Position numbers and translations under genes: made by a program
NCBI RefSeq assembly: GCF_019649055.1
Contig: NW_026570223.1
Coordinates: 186,001 to 250,000, forward strand
Origin: Paramacrobiotus metropolitanus
Lineage: Eukaryota; Tardigrada; Eutardigrada; Parachela; Macrobiotidae
Length of the DNA: 64,000 nt
Direction: 5' to 3'
The notes under the pieces: generated by a model
Database searches by the model: none
The model's input: only the letters and a program-made list of their open reading frames with translations
What the model was told of the DNA's origin: nothing
Part shown: piece after piece, positions 1 to 13,600 of the stretch
Layout of the letters: every line of letters starts with the position of its first letter
Position numbering within the stretch: position 1 is the first letter of the stretch

Positions 1-1
1 T

Positions 2-124
2 CCAAATCTCGGATATGTAGCGCTTCCAGAAAGAAAACACAACACAGCCAAATGTATACTGAATGAATTCACCGAATGCAAAAAAGCGTACGAAGACAAG
101 CGAGAGCGAAAAAAGTTCTTGTAA
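2..124 (+). CDS. 3' end of an unrecognised protein-coding gene
   Basis: An open frame enters from the window edge (first full codon at 2) and runs 40 codons to TAA at 122-124. The peptide is hydrophilic and lysine/glutamate-rich, begins with PNLGYVALPE and ends KRERKKFL, with two cysteines about 9 residues apart (KC-x8-C), reminiscent of a short helical CHCH-like stretch, but I do not recognise the family. It is most likely the last exon of a + strand gene whose body lies to the left. No AATAAA follows closely; an AATTAAA-like stretch lies about 20 bp after the stop. The call rests on protein-like composition only. Confidence 0.5.
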   Translation, partial: PNLGYVALPERKHNTAKCILNEFTECKKAYEDKRERKKFL

Positions 125-1633
125 ACGATATCAATTTTTGACAAAAATTAAACCGGTACGTACTGCGTCCTGTCTTAATTTTAAATACACGGCATACGAT
201 ATATAGCTGCATACTCGACATTACTCGTAAATTAGCACAGCCTTTCATAAAGCGGGCAGCGAGCTCGTCAAATGCGCAAAAACAGAAACAAAAAATTTCA
301 AAACATTTAAAAATCAGTTAATTTCCCTAGCTTAAAATCTCACCCCAAAGGCTCTGGAAATAATTAACGGCTCCTGCCGCATCACACTGGCTAGGTCTAC
401 ATCCGGGCTGCTGCGTCGATGATCGGTGTGTGGGTTTCTCGTCGCTCCGGTGGCACAGTGACGACCGCGGAGATTCTGCGTGGATGGCGATGCTTTCCAT
501 GCTAGCCAACTCGCGAGAACGCTGCACAAGATGATTCCTTGCTAATTCTGGAAACAAATCAGCTGAACCACACGATAAGAAACATGCATGTCGCAGCAAA
601 CAAAAAACACGAAGAACCCGGCTCAAAAGAAGAGTTCCATGATTTCGTGTTCGCTGGCTCCTCACCGTTTCGGATGTGCAACTTGTGGGCGCACATATTT
701 GGCAGTACGAAGGATCGGAACAGAATCCGAGCAAACGCAGTCAACTAGAACGAGATACTGTTTAACTACAAGTAAAAGAAACAAAACTTTTTTTGAAATT
801 AAAGTAAATTAACCGAAATCACAAAACTGAAACGTGAAAATTCTAAAATCAAAATTCAAATTGCAACCAGCGAATATAAGCTCGCTGCTGCAACCAAAAT
901 CGTCTTTGCCGACTTCCGCTGTGGGAAGCTGAACCCGAGCTGAGTCGATGTCGCAGTTACGTCCGCCAAAGATGGCACTAACGGTGACTAACCGATTGAA
1001 ATTCAAGGCAACGGCTAACCATGGAAATTTCCGCAATATGGTTTTCCGGTGTTCGATGATAGAGATTCTCTAAATTTTCCTTTTAAAAAAGTGTAGCTTC
1101 TGTTTTTACAAGAATCTAAATTATTCGATTCTATTTTAAAGACATCAATGCGGTAGTACCCTGCCATCGGTTTCTCTGACGTTTGCTGTTTGCACTTGCA
1201 GTTCTGAGTTCTGATCGTGACTTCCGTCGGCACACGAACGTAACGATACGAGCCGATTCGGAGTTGTCTGCTTCGGCCTGTAAGTGAATTGTGATGATAC
1301 TTCGTTACGCCACGCCGCCTGCGCATTGATTCATGTGTTTTCTCATCCAGACTGATTTCAAACCGCCGAGCATCCTCCTTGTCAGACAAGTTTTTTCTCT
1401 TACAGTCTTACGCACAGTTACGTAATCCAGTGATCTTCACAGAGTGGAAACGCACCTTTTCCGCTTCCTCTGCGCCCATAGCATCCGCCATCGCCCTGTT
1501 TCCTTATTCCCCTGTGCGTGCGCTGATTAATGTTTCTCGCGTGACACACCGTTGTAATCCCTCCATGATTATCGCCGTCACCGATGTTAGCGGATAATAA
1601 TTACATCCTGGTGCCTCGTGATCCGTTGAATCT
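125..1633. other. Spacer upstream of the carrier gene; no convincing gene
   Basis: Several short overlapping frames exist on both strands but none shows a recognisable domain. The best is a - strand frame at 1015-1389 starting MSDKEDARRFEISLDEKTH, very basic and hydrophilic, which would be divergent from the carrier gene. Another - strand frame at 327-490 ends at a GTGAGA donor-like site. Both are weak. The last 100 bp before 1634 probably hold the carrier's promoter and 5' leader. Confidence 0.4.
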
Positions 1634-4513
1634 ATGGTCGGATTTGATCCCAAACAGAGCGTTGTTCTGCCCCACTATGTCTATGGAATATGCGGAGCAT
1701 CTGCTGCGTTTCTCAGGTGCTGACAGCAGCGTGCTGATGCAGAATTGTAGAGTGGGGATTTGATTTTGTTGGTGTTTTACAGCCGGTTCTTCACGCAGCC
1801 GGTGGATGTGTGCAAGATCCGCTTCCAGCTGCAGATTGAACCGATCAGACGCGGTGAGATTGCGTCCAAATATCAGGGACTGTCGCAGGCGGTGGGTCTG
1901 ATTGTGCGGGAAGAGGGCGTCCTCGCTTTATGGGTAAGTTCGCTGTTATAGACTAATATAGAAGAATTAAAAACCTAATCGTTACTCACAGGAAATTTTT
2001 AGCAAGGGAAAGCTATGGAGATTTTGTGCAATTAAAAATTTTGATTTTTTATATTTCTCACCGCTTGTAATTCTATTATCATGAAATTTCGAAATTTTAC
2101 ATAAAGTTCTAATTTTTGCAAAATCGATTACAGGTTTTCGAAGAACCCTTCGAATTTCGAACCATAAAATTTGATGAAAGAGTAATTCCTGAATTTTATC
2201 GCGCGGTTCTAGTAGGTGCTGTGGTTTAATAAATTGATTGGGTTATTTATTTTTATTGAAACGTGAAATAGGGTTCGTCTCGGAGACGGTAAGAGAATCA
2301 GAACTGAACGTGGTGATTTCAGCGTAGGTAATGCCGTAAAGGAATAATTATATTATATAAGAATAAGTTAAAGTCAAACTGGAAGCCTTGAATTGAAGAC
2401 ACCTGACTTGTGAATGTATTTAATCATTTGGGAATTTTCGAATTGTAGAAAGGACTTCTGGCTGCTCAACTCCTGTCCACTGTCTACGGTCTGGTACAGG
2501 TGAGCACACTGAGCAGGCACTAATTGACTAATAGTTTCGATCGTGGAACATCAGTTTCAACGTGCGGTATAAGCATTGCTTTGTTAGGCTTTTTTTGTGT
2601 ATACCGCACAATTTTTTGTTCTATTTTTTTGCCGTTGATAACACGAACCGCGGAACGGCTTCATTCATAGAGAATGTGAAGGTACAGGGTTTGTGGTTGT
2701 AGTTTGGCACCTTTGAGCTGCTGAACCGCGCCCTGTGGACGCTGCGGTGGACGGATAATCCGCGTGATCCCTTCCTGTATTTCCTCTGTGGCAGTGTGTC
2801 GGGCGTGGCGGCCACGGTGGCCGCACAGCCGCTCGATGTGGTCCGTACCCGTTTCGTCTCGCAGGGACGCCAGAAGGTTGGTTAAATATTTTGACATTCA
2901 CACCGGCATTGCATCAGCCGTTTGTTTAAGTACTGTTCTTATAGAGCAATTTCGGAGGTTTTTCGTTGGACTGCGAAAACGAATATCGCAGATATCTTAA
3001 TGCAAATTCTTTTAAAAGTTCTGTAAATTTTTAAACTTAATATTAAAGTAGTTTACCTTTCTGCAAAATAAATTATAACAGTATCAGCACGTATCGAAGC
3101 CGATGAAATATTGATGAATCTCATCGGTCAAAACAGTGCTAAAAGTAAAGAGCAGCTTTCACTTGGTCACCGGTTTGTGTTATAACCTATCGAATCGGTA
3201 TTACCCAGTGATAGTACATATTTCATTTCTGGGAATCCCTGGCAATGCTGGATAAAAGCGTTAACTTTGCAAAAATTGAATATTCTTTCTATTTATTTGC
3301 CGTGTTTTTTCTGTGCAGGTGTACAACTCTTTGTGGCAGTCACTGACTCTCCTCCGCCGTCAGGAGGGCCTCCGCGGCTTCTACCGCGGTCTCGTCCCGG
3401 CTGTGATCCAGATAGTTCCTTACAATGGAGCGTCCTTTGCATTTTACGCCCAGTTTCAGTCTATTTATAGACGCTTCTCTGGCAATACGTCCGCCCACAG
3501 CGGTATGTCCTATGTCGCGCAGTGTGGCGGTAAAATTGATGATCGCGCAGCCGGTTTCCTGCTGCGGTCGTTTATCGCAGCGGCTGTTCCGTTTATTTAC
3601 GAATTACTTTCAGGAAAGATCGTTCTGCCGATTTTCTAAGAATTTTTTCTTATTTGCTCGGTCTGCTGTTGATTAATCGTCTGTCTCTTAAAGCTTCATT
3701 TCTTTTATTGGATAAGGGTTAAACTTTAAGCAGGTGCGGATATGAGTTTATAAACTGTTAATTCAGCTAGAGATTCATCAATTTAATTGTATTGAACCCA
3801 ATTAATTTCGCTGATTTTATGGAGTTTTTTATGATTGACTTTATGGACTTCTGCCTGATTTATAATTTGATCGCATTTTTTTTTATAATTTTGGTGGTTT
3901 TTTGTAGATGCGCTGGAAAGTTTGACGTGTGGTATATTTGCGGGTGGTGTGGCCAAAACGTTAATCTATCCGTTGGATGTGTTCAAGAAGCGCCTGCAAG
4001 TGCAGGGTTTCGAGGAAGGACGTCGCGGATTCGGCCGGATGATCTGCGTTGACAGTCTTCGTCAGTGCGTTGGTGAGATGTGGCGCATCGAGGGCCTCAG
4101 CGGATTTTACAAAGGCTACAGGTGATTTCATATCCAACGCATAGCATTACAACTTGTATTGATGTTAAATTTCAGTTAATTTAAATTTTAAAATGAGTAA
4201 AAAACGTCATTGCAGTACATTATTCAAAAAGGGATATTTCTACTAGCAGCGTTAGCGTTTGGCTGTATTCTGTTAGTTGCGCGGCTTGCGCCTAGAAGAA
4301 AACACGGATATAAAGTTGTTAACATTTAAAATTGGCTTGCGGAAACGCAGCTTAATCACTGGCATTTTATTTTGTTGAAACTCGTTTCTTAATTTGTGTG
4401 TTTTGTTTTATTGCAGTCCGAGCCTGATCAAAGCGGCGCTGGCCACGGGGATCAATTTTTATTGTTATGAACAGTTTCTTAAATTATTTCGCACTTACTA
4501 CGAGTCGAAATGA
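1634..4513 (+). CDS. SLC25A19: Mitochondrial thiamine pyrophosphate carrier (SLC25A19-like)
   Basis: Seven exons: 1634-1716, 1783-1933, 2449-2499, 2703-2876, 3319-3502, 3908-4121, 4417-4513, all with GT-AG introns and matching phases, giving 317 residues (human protein 320). The start MVGFDPK matches the conserved N terminus of SLC25A19. All three mitochondrial-carrier repeats are present, with signatures PVDVCKIR (about residue 34), PLDVVRTR (138) and PLDVFKKR (236). KIRFQLQIE after the first signature and KKRLQVQGFE after the third are close to the human thiamine pyrophosphate carrier. The protein should sit in the inner mitochondrial membrane and import thiamine pyrophosphate for matrix dehydrogenases, probably in exchange for nucleotides. 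No lesion is seen. Another SLC25 member is the only serious alternative; repeats and N terminus favour A19. Confidence 0.92.
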
Positions 4514-4663
4514 ACCTGGTTTGCCTTGTTGTTCTAGTTTGAAATCTGCGCTGTGGTGGAATGATGTGTGATACTTTATTGATACACCGAGTGTGTAAAT
4601 GTGTACGTTTGGCAGCGGTGATGTTTGTTAGCAAGTAGCAGCTCTAGCACTAATAGACAACTT

Positions 4664-4669
4664 AATAAA
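4664..4669 (+). terminator. Polyadenylation signal of the carrier gene
   Basis: AATAAA lies 151 bp after the carrier stop codon, in an AT-rich 3' region. Confidence 0.65.
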
Positions 4670-5665
4670 GTTGTTGCGAAAAAATTCTGTACAGCAGTAC
4701 CACCTTGCTGATTGTTCTATTTATTCCAAATTAAATTTAAAGTAATGACATTGTCCTATTAAAAATTTAAATTTTGATTCTTTTGGATTCTGTTTTTTTT
4801 TATTGGTGAAAAGGCTATAAATTTTTATTTGTCACCGCTTTTCAAATGCCCGACATGTGGTTAAATGTCTCAAAATTTTGTACTAACATTGAAAGGGAAA
4901 TACTTAGATAGTATGCTAGTCAAGAAGAAACTGGCAAATTGGAAAAATCACAACAATACTCTCATAAGCCATATTTAAAGTACGAGTAGAGAAGTTGACA
5001 GGCAATTTTCTCGATTCTAGTTTTGATGCTTTGCCTGTTTATAAATTTTAACTACGTACACAAATTCTATAATATATTTGTGATATATCTGACCATAAGT
5101 ATGTTCTTCTTCGTTTGTCCATTGCGTGCGGATTCAGTCTGTTTTCGAATTTAAAGCGACCGATCACGGAGTCGGTAAAGCGGACGCTTCGCAACGCTTT
5201 GAGAATTTCTTCCCTTTGACAAGCCGACGGAAGCACAACACCGCACGCGAGTGCGGCGACCGCAATGGTATTCGACCAATTTTGGCGGAAACGATTGCCG
5301 CTGCACCAATTCCACTAAAGCTCCAGTGGGATTCCACAGGTGGCGCTACTTACCTTACCGTACTCAAGTCTTGCTTTAAACTGGAAAATCCGAAAATGGA
5401 GGTGGTTAGCGTTAGCGACCGAATGTTAGCGAGGTGGTGGAATTGGTATTACAAAGTGGTGGAATTACTAAAAATTACCAGCCCGAAGTTTTCTTCGTTC
5501 ATCCTTTTCGTAAGGAAGAATTTTGTCGATATCACTTGCGACTTTCGAGAGCTATTTTTATTTTTTTTCCTAGTCAGGTTTGTTCCATTTGCTTGCTTTT
5601 CAATTTCGTTAGAAGTTGTTTTCTAATATTCAAAGTTTTCAAGTTTTAAGTCCTTTTTTCGCAAA
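4670..5665. other. Spacer and 5' region of the RRM gene
   Basis: AT-rich. A + strand open frame of 166 codons (5126-5626) has no recognisable domain and drifts into a phenylalanine-rich T-tract; a 62-codon - strand frame (5048-5236) overlaps it. I treat both as chance and the region as promoter plus leader of the RRM gene. Confidence 0.4.
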
Positions 5666-8600
5666 ATGAACGGCGGCGGAAAAAACGTAAGTATCTTTGA
5701 TTTTGCTTTTCTCTGCTGGCTCCACGGGTTCTGTACCTGATGTAGGCAATAAATGAGGCTTACCTCAGAATAAACCTGTACATACCCAATATTAGCTTTG
5801 TATCGAGACAGGGACTGCTTTGCATGTGCTTCAATTAAACTCGTTTTTGTATCCTGGTTCCTTCCACTTGTTGCTCCTGTGAATGTGAGGCTTAGTTTCG
5901 GGGTTAACTGTAGATCGTTGATTTTCCCTCCGTCGTGATCCTATGCAGACAGCGCAACGCATCTCCAAGAATGCGTATCGGCGATGCAGCATCGGCGGAT
6001 GCCTTCGCGGGGTTTCGTAGCGCTGAAGAACTGTTTCTGGTTTCCTCCGTATTTTCTGTTTCGTAGCGACTTCTGGGCTTTTCTGTGTTTGACATTGTAC
6101 AATTTGTACTTGACATTATCGTCGTAGGGAAACCGTAGCTGGACCGAAAGCGCTCCGCAGCGAAGCCTGAATGGGACTTTGATGCCCAGCAAGATCTTTA
6201 TTGGCGGACTAGCTCCTCAGGTGCGCATTTAATCCATTTCATCGAATTCTGGCGTCTTGCAAATTTTACCAGTAACGATCCTTGTCTGTATTGTTTACGG
6301 AAAGTTGCGTAGGATTTTAATGTGAATTTTGGCATAAGCTGTATGTATGCACGAAAATTCTCGAAAAACGTTAATTTATTGATTTTATCACAAACGAAGA
6401 TGTCTTCAGCGGCATAGAAACTGATGCAGCTCAGTTATTCTCCACAAGCGCTATTGCCTTTAATTTTTATTATTAATATTTTTTTAAAAATTGCAGACCA
6501 ATAAGGAGCATGTCCAGCACGCGCTCCGCCAGTACGGTCCGATTGTGGATATCAATGTGATTACGGATAAATCGCTGTTCGCGCGTAACGGTGAACCGCG
6601 TCGGTATGCTTTTGTCGAATTCGGTTTCGCTGAGGACGTGGATCGAGTGTTGCGCGTGGTAAGTTTGTAGTGATGGGCCTGTAATCCATGTGAATTCAGC
6701 AAGATTCTGAAATCCAGTTTTCTGACTGAATAAAATTATGAATTTTCTTCAAATTTGCATACCGTTGTGCTTATCATATAAATCAGGAAAATTATGTAAA
6801 TGTGCTGTTTTGTGTTGTAAATCCTTCGAGTAAGTATTGAATTTGTTTTGCGGTAATTTTCAGTGATGGAAGTAATTCATGAATTGCGTAAATAACTGTT
6901 TTCTGGTTCTTGTAGTTTCAGCGGACTTTTTTGGAAATTCATGGTCGTCGTTTGAATGTGGCTAAAGCCTACCGTCGTCCATCGACGTTTGGAAAAATCT
7001 TCCGTAAGGCATTCTCTTTATTACTACTACACAGTACACTCAGTCAGATTTTGCACATCAGTTTTCTGCGTCTCCCGATTGTTGTAGCGTAAATATCCCC
7101 GCGTATATGTTAAATAAATGCGATAATTTGTACGAATTTCTCCGCGTCAGGTCCGGACGATGCGCCCGTGCTGCCCAAGGCGGAACAGCTGCCACCGGGA
7201 ATTGGTGTGGTGACGGTCCATCCGGAGGCGTACAACAAGGGCTACGTCCCGCCGGGGATCCAGAACGCGCAGTGGGCCATGCTCCCGGGTCAGCAGCCGC
7301 TGCAGCCTAACGGAATGCCGCTGTTTCCGGTGCGTACGTTTCTGTTATTAATCATTACTGCATCTCGAGATTTGGATAAATTTACCATTTTAAGTTTTCA
7401 AAAGTAATATCACGGTGGGGAAATGCGTTTTGACTTTTTGAGACGCCACATAAAGCGCCTGGCTACTCGACGATGGTGAATTCTTTAAAACTTTGTATTA
7501 TATTAGTGCCCGATTTATCGAAGGTGTAATTAGTGAAACTGTTATTTAAATACTTACTTAAGCAGTGCCAAAATTAGTTTGCAGTTTCCAGTACAGAATT
7601 GGAATCAGTTTACCGCAGTATCATTCTGGCGTTTATTATTCAGTTAATTTATTAATCGTTGTGCTGTATCGTCAGTTTGTCACACCGAAAACTTGTTAGT
7701 TTATTCGTAAGTTTTTTTAGAGATTCTTCGTTCAGAGATACGAGAACATGTAGAACATATGTATGTTCTCGTGTGCAGAACATGTGTATGGCTTCGCATC
7801 AAATACTGGGTGAAATATTGTGTTTTTATAGAATGTTCACGGCGGGATGTTTGGGGTGCCGTATTACAACAACGCGTTCTATATGACTCCCAATGGACTG
7901 CCGTATCAGTATTCTGGATTCGGTTACGGAATGGGGAACCAGGTGCCGCTGCTGAATGGCGCCAACACGGCCACGGCTGGCCCAGGACTGACCCCGTATC
8001 CAGCTGCCACACCGTCGCCCAACGGGTCTAGTGGATCCAGCGGCGTCTCCTCGTTGGGGACGCCGACCGGCGTCTTCATGGGCTCACCGCCGCGTCCGGA
8101 CATGTTTGAGGTATCTTAAATTCGGAAATTGTTAAATAACTAGAATATTTGTATGATGCGAATACTTTTTTACGTACGCACCGGTACGTTGTACTTGAAC
8201 CGAAACTATTCTCTAAAGTATGTCTGCAACTCTGAAGTTTCGTAATTTTGTTAAGAATACGGCCGAAAATGTCTGAGAGGGTATAATATTCCGCTGTTTC
8301 CTTTTTCCTAAACGATAGTTTATCATCAACTTTGTAACGGAAGTTACTATTGAAAAAGATGTTAATTTTTTCGGATACTGTTGACTTTTACTTGCGTTCT
8401 TTACTTTCTTTGGTCGAGCAAACTCTAGCTGGTACTGAATATTCACTGAGTTTTCTAAAATTTTACGAGGTGCTTTTGAGCTGAAAATTATTAAATTCTT
8501 TTTGCGTAACAATTTAGCTCGTATTAGATGAATTTTATACTTGCATATTTTAATTTTTCCAATGATATTTTACAGCGCACCATGGGAATGCATAACGGAT

Positions 8601-8713
8601 ATTACTACGGTGCTCCGGGACCGATTCCCATGGACGGCGGCCAGATGTACGGCGGGATGCCGAATTTCTTCCCGCCGATGCCGGCTTTCGTGCCGCAGCC
8701 TCAGTTTGCTTAG
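5666..8713 (+). CDS. DAZ/Boule-like RRM RNA-binding protein
   Basis: Seven exons: 5666-5686, 6128-6220, 6497-6658, 6916-7003, 7151-7329, 7832-8110, 8576-8713; 319 residues. One RRM spans about residues 28-110: RNP2 is KIFIGGLA (from residue 29) and RNP1 is RRYAFVEF (73-80). The segment DVDRVL followed by EIHGRRLNVAKAYRRP resembles the end of the DAZL/Boule RRM. The C-terminal 200 residues are rich in proline, glycine, tyrosine, asparagine and methionine, as in Boule proteins, but I see no clear DAZ repeat. Boule-type proteins bind 3' UTRs and promote translation in germ cells; that role is inferred. Exon 4 could also begin at 6922, since TAG and TTTCAG are 6 bp apart in the same phase, which would drop two residues. 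Another single-RRM protein (Musashi-type) is the alternative. Confidence 0.8.
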
Positions 8714-10644
8714 AAACGGATCTCCGACGTGCCAGACCAAAAACTGTATGCAGTTTAGTTATTCCTTTGTTGTTGCATTTTTTCTCTTTAGTTGTAATCT
8801 CCGTTAAAAATCGGATCTTCGTTTGAGTATAGGGACTAGGGCGTTGTTTCGTTTTGGCGTTGCTTATGTGCGGAAAGTGTTGTCATTTATTGTCAACGGT
8901 GCGCCAAAACGGTGACAAGAGATTAGTATTTTTGGGATTATTCGAAGAATTTTGTACAATTGATCTACACGATATGTATTTGTCCGGCATTCTGATGCGG
9001 AGTATTTTTGCGAGATTTATACGCTTGGTCAATTAAAAAGTTTCTACGTTTGCCGATTGTTCGATACAGCACTCAGTTCATGTACACAGTTCAATACATA
9101 CTGTACATGAAAATTTAGGAATTGTCAAATCCTGATTTAGTTTTTGATTTGGTGAATATCTATATAGTCTATAGATATAAAGATTTACAGTACGACTACG
9201 AGTATATAAATACTATATGTCGACGTGAAAAGTTATTTGCATTGCACGTATAGCCCATTTCTTCATAAAGTAAAACGGAAATGATCGTATTTCGTTGCGA
9301 ACACTAAGTAGTTGGTAAATACAGATAGTAATGAATCAATGATAGTCAACAGGCGAAACTTATTTCTGTTATTAATTTGTTATCACTTTCATTTATTAAG
9401 GTTTGTTGTGACTGTCAAATATGTACTATCATCACTTTCGTACGGTGAGAGATGATTCAGGTAGAAAGGAAGTGCACATTACACAATAAATACGGCGTGG
9501 TACACAATAATTTTTACACGTTAGTGATTTCGGTATTACCGAAATCACTAACGTGTAAAAATTATTGCAATCTCAATCACAGTACGTAATTAATAACAGT
9601 ACAAAAATAAAATACAAATGAACAGTAATAAACAAATTGCACGAATTGTTACCGCATTTTGTGAAATAAAAATTCATTGCACGAAATAAGTTATTATATA
9701 GATATTTTTAGATAAAATTACAGTATATCGTTATATATATATTATACGACATGACGGATACGTAAAAAAGTCTTGTCATATCGTTCTCGTTATTTTTTCG
9801 TTATACCGCTACAAAAAAAAACATAAATAATATTATAAATTTACTATTCGTACCGTACTCGAGTATTTATGCGCCGAAGAACAGTGCATTACTGTACCTA
9901 ACCTCACAAAAGTACCGAATTTATCGATTGCGATTTTCTGTACATACAGTACGATACAGTACTTACTTGTACTATTGTACGATTAATTTTACGATTAATA
10001 CATTGCGAAATTTTCCTTCAGTTCTTCTGGCCCGAAACATTGGCCTTAATTTTTTTTATCCGTATAACGTATTAGAATAAGTACTGACTAGTTATCACCA
10101 CTCAGAAAATCATATAAATCAAGAAAAAATGAAAACCATATGCGCACTGAAAATTGCTTTGATATGACCGGCGTGCCGCCATTGGCCAGGCCGCCTAGAC
10201 ACCACGTGACGCGCCGCTGTTACATGAAAGGGGCGGGGCGGATGGCCTGCAAAACTGGCAAAGAAAGAAAAGCGGAGCTTTATCGACGGGGCCTGCACTG
10301 CATACGAAGCAATTTCCAGACAGACGTCGTGCTGTATGTTATGGCATTGGCGTGCGACTGCACAAGCCGAGTTGATTTCTGTCAAACCTAGTCAACAAGC
10401 CTTACGAGTTCCTTCATCATTGATTTCCCATGTTGGGAAGATAATTTCCAATAATTATTACCCGTATATTGTCGGCTGGTCCAATTGCGTCGACGGCTTG
10501 TAATCCTGGAAGAAACGGAAAATGTAATCAGTAAATCGGAGACGGTGTTGGATTTTTTCCATCCCGGTGTGGAGTCCCGCAGGTGACCCGTGATATTCCA
10601 GGAACGGATGGACTGCCTGCATCCTGTTTGGGTGCATTGTGAAG
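8714..10644. other. AT-rich spacer between the RRM gene and the receptor gene
   Basis: Contains the 3' UTR of the RRM gene (an ATTAAA at 9032), a perfect palindrome (9505-9567, listed separately) and many short TA-rich runs. A GC-richer island at about 10160-10340 has overlapping frames on both strands without domain content and may be part of the receptor promoter. No gene is supported. Confidence 0.45.
9505..9567. repeat. Perfect 31-bp inverted repeat with a 1-base centre
   Basis: The arm 9505-9535 is matched without error by 9537-9567 on the other strand, leaving a single T at 9536. The arms contain ACACGTTAGTGATTTCGG. No coding sequence surrounds it. Confidence 0.95.
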
Positions 10645-13600
10645 ATGAAGAGTTCTATTATATTTGGATGCATTTTGAGCGGATTCGGTGCACTCTGGAG
10701 TGTGGGAGACGCTATTAAGCCAGCGCCACTCGGTGGTAAGAATATTTATTTTGTGTCTTGCTTAAATGGGAAATAATTAATAAGTAATTTCCTAGCTTCA
10801 TTATGACATTCTCGCTCACATATTTAAATAAATAAATATAAGTAGCATCATAAAAAATTGCGTTTCTGTGGTTTGTTATGGTTTATTGACTTGGTATCAA
10901 TTTATTTGTAAAATGTCCTCCGGAATGATTTGAGGCGCATTTCTGTTTCAAGACTCGGTTTTACCCGCATTTCCGTTTCGAATTCAAGCACAACAGCGAA
11001 ACGGTCTTTTGCGCACAGTTTGTTCTCTGTATGTCCTAGATAGCATTTCTGCCGCAGACACAACAAGGAGCTGCAATGAAAGCGGCGTGTTTTCATATTG
11101 CACCGTACAGTACAGTCTAGACTGGGAAATCGCCATTTCTAATAAAAATTGATTATTTTTTTGCATTTGATTTTCGTGCTTTGAGAGAATGATATTGATA
11201 TAGTCTTTAAAGGTATTTCAATAAATTATTTATTACTCTGGTAAATTTGTATTACGCTAATACTGTACTCATCGTTTTCTGCAGTAAACTGAGATTTTCG
11301 CATCCGTGTGCAAAATGTGATCACGGCGAATTTTAAGTACACATTTAATTTTTATTCGATTGTGTCTTGGTTTGCCGGAAACCGGTGCTATCCAGCATCA
11401 CAGTATCATACACAAGCAGGTTGTTTTCCTTAAATTGTCAAGCCAGTGCAGCCGTAGAGTGATGCGGAGGGAGCAGCAGCAAATGAGCACTGTCATTGTC
11501 CTCATTTCCGGTTTGGCGTTTTTGGGCGATTCCTTCTCGGCCGAGCGTGCATGCTGTTCTGGCGATGCAGTTTCGGCGCTGTCTGCGGAATTTCACTGCG
11601 CGGCTAACCAGACGCGCGGAGTAACCTAACACTGACATTAATGGTTTCCGCGACCAAATTGTCCTACCAGGCGATTTCAATTCAGTCGAGTATTGTCTTG
11701 ATGGAAAACGATTAAATTATTTAAATAAACGTTGACAAACGATTGAATTATTTAAATGCAGCTAAAACACTACTCTACCAGTAGAGTAAGTAATTTGGCG
11801 AAAAATTTTGAACAGCTCTACTTGCGGTCACAATGTCGTGAAATTTGTCTTAAATAAGTCGTAAATTTACAGAAATCTTGAAAACAGAAATATGGCGATT
11901 TGATATGCAGTATTATCAGTGAACTGGTTTAATAGTAGTAAGTATTCGTAACGTGAGCAATTTTTTAGGACACTTTAAAACAAAAATTTATGAAAATTGA
12001 AAAATATGATGTGTAAATATTGTTGTATTCGCACCATGAATTAAACTTTAATAAATATGTAATGAATGTTTTTCTGGTTTAGAATTACAGTTAAGCTAAA
12101 AGAAAGACATCAAAAAAGTGTTGGCTTTTCTAAGAAAATCAATATTCGTACTTAATAATGTCTAAAGTGGGTGAGTTGAATCCTTTAAGATTATTTATTG
12201 GGTTTTTATTTATTTAAAATTGCAATTGAGTTAGAATGACTTGGAAAATCGTTTGGCGGTTGGGAGAGTATTAAGAAAAATAAACACGAATACCCGGACA
12301 AGCTGTAAATAATGGCGCCAGCTCGTTAAAACGCACCGAATGTCGTCGACTTGACAGAAGCTGACATGTCGATGTGCGATAATCCCTTCGATTTTCCTCG
12401 TCCGACTGTCAAAGCGATGACGGTGTGTGCGTTGCGGTTTTTGTGTCGTTTTCCTAATCTCCGCCAGTATTTGGAAAATGGCAGGCAACGTTGTTGAACG
12501 CTACTGACGCGGGCCGACAGCTAGCGGAAAACAAGCAGTAATTATTTTAACGCATTTAATTGCACTCGCGGTGGGAAATGACTTCCTTCCGTAACGCGGC
12601 TGGTCACTGTAGTGTTTTAGTGTGACTACTTAAAAATACGGCTGCCGGTTCAGGGCGCTAAAGTGTTCTAATTGGTCATAATTGTCTTAACTTTTCCAAG
12701 CCTTGGCAGATCAAGATGAACTCTGTTGTTTAGTATGAAATAAATTACGAGACGTCGTGTGATTATTTTTGATTGCAATCATTTCATGCTGCCGGCTGAT
12801 ATCTCGACCGAAATGCTAAAACAGACGACAGCCACCTAATTATTGCGTGATTTAATTTTCCGGTGAATGTTTTTGCTGATAATAGCGTTATTTATTGAAA
12901 GGCTGCATTTTACAGGATGAAGAAGTGACTAATTGCAAGAAAAAATAGCAGTGTATGAAAATTTCACGTTTGACCAAATGGTCCTTTTACTTTTTTCGTT
13001 TTTAAATAATTATTAATTTTGATATATTTCCGTAACTTGTTTTACTTTGATAACATACTGTAGTTGCCGGCTCAGTCGCGGATTTCTTGAAATTGAGAAT
13101 TAATTTGCTGCGTATTTGCGTACGAACATTTGGTATAAAATATAAAATATATATTTGAAAACAGAATATGTAAATAGTACTGTGGTTCGCAGAATCACGA
13201 AGCAAGTTTTCGAAATTTCTCGACACAAAATAAATCTGTGTAAACAGGAACATGAATACGCTCTCAAAAAAATTTGTCCTTTATTGATGTCAATGCTCAA
13301 TATTTACCTAAAGCGATGTAGTTTGTATTGAACGGATAAGCGAGACAGCCGGGAATGTTGTTGCAGGTATCACGTGTGTGTGTACGCTGTGCCCCAACAA
13401 GACCTGTCACACGGACGGTGTGTGTCTGACGCAGGTGGTCCGGCAGAAGGACGGCGTGGTGGTGCGATGGGACAAGTAGGTTGAACGCCGCATTTTCGCT
13501 TTTTGTATCATTGAACGGACAAGGGAATCGGGAATGTTGTGCAGTTGTCTGGCCAAGTACCAGCTCTTCCCACCGGAACATCCCTTCCTATGTCTGGTGT

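Noticed and set aside
1015-1389. 124-codon - strand frame starting MSDKEDARR
   Set aside because: Hydrophilic and start-like, but without homology or a splice partner; noted only in the spacer entry.
5126-5626. 166-codon + strand frame upstream of the RRM gene
   Set aside because: No domain, and its second half is a T-rich phenylalanine run; it fits chance or leader sequence better.
11462-11629. Signal-peptide-like frame in the receptor's first intron ([17 protein letters not shown]) as an alternative first exon
   Set aside because: No GT donor in the phase needed by exon 2 was found; the accepted exon 1 at 10645-10735 has the right phase and a GTAAG donor.
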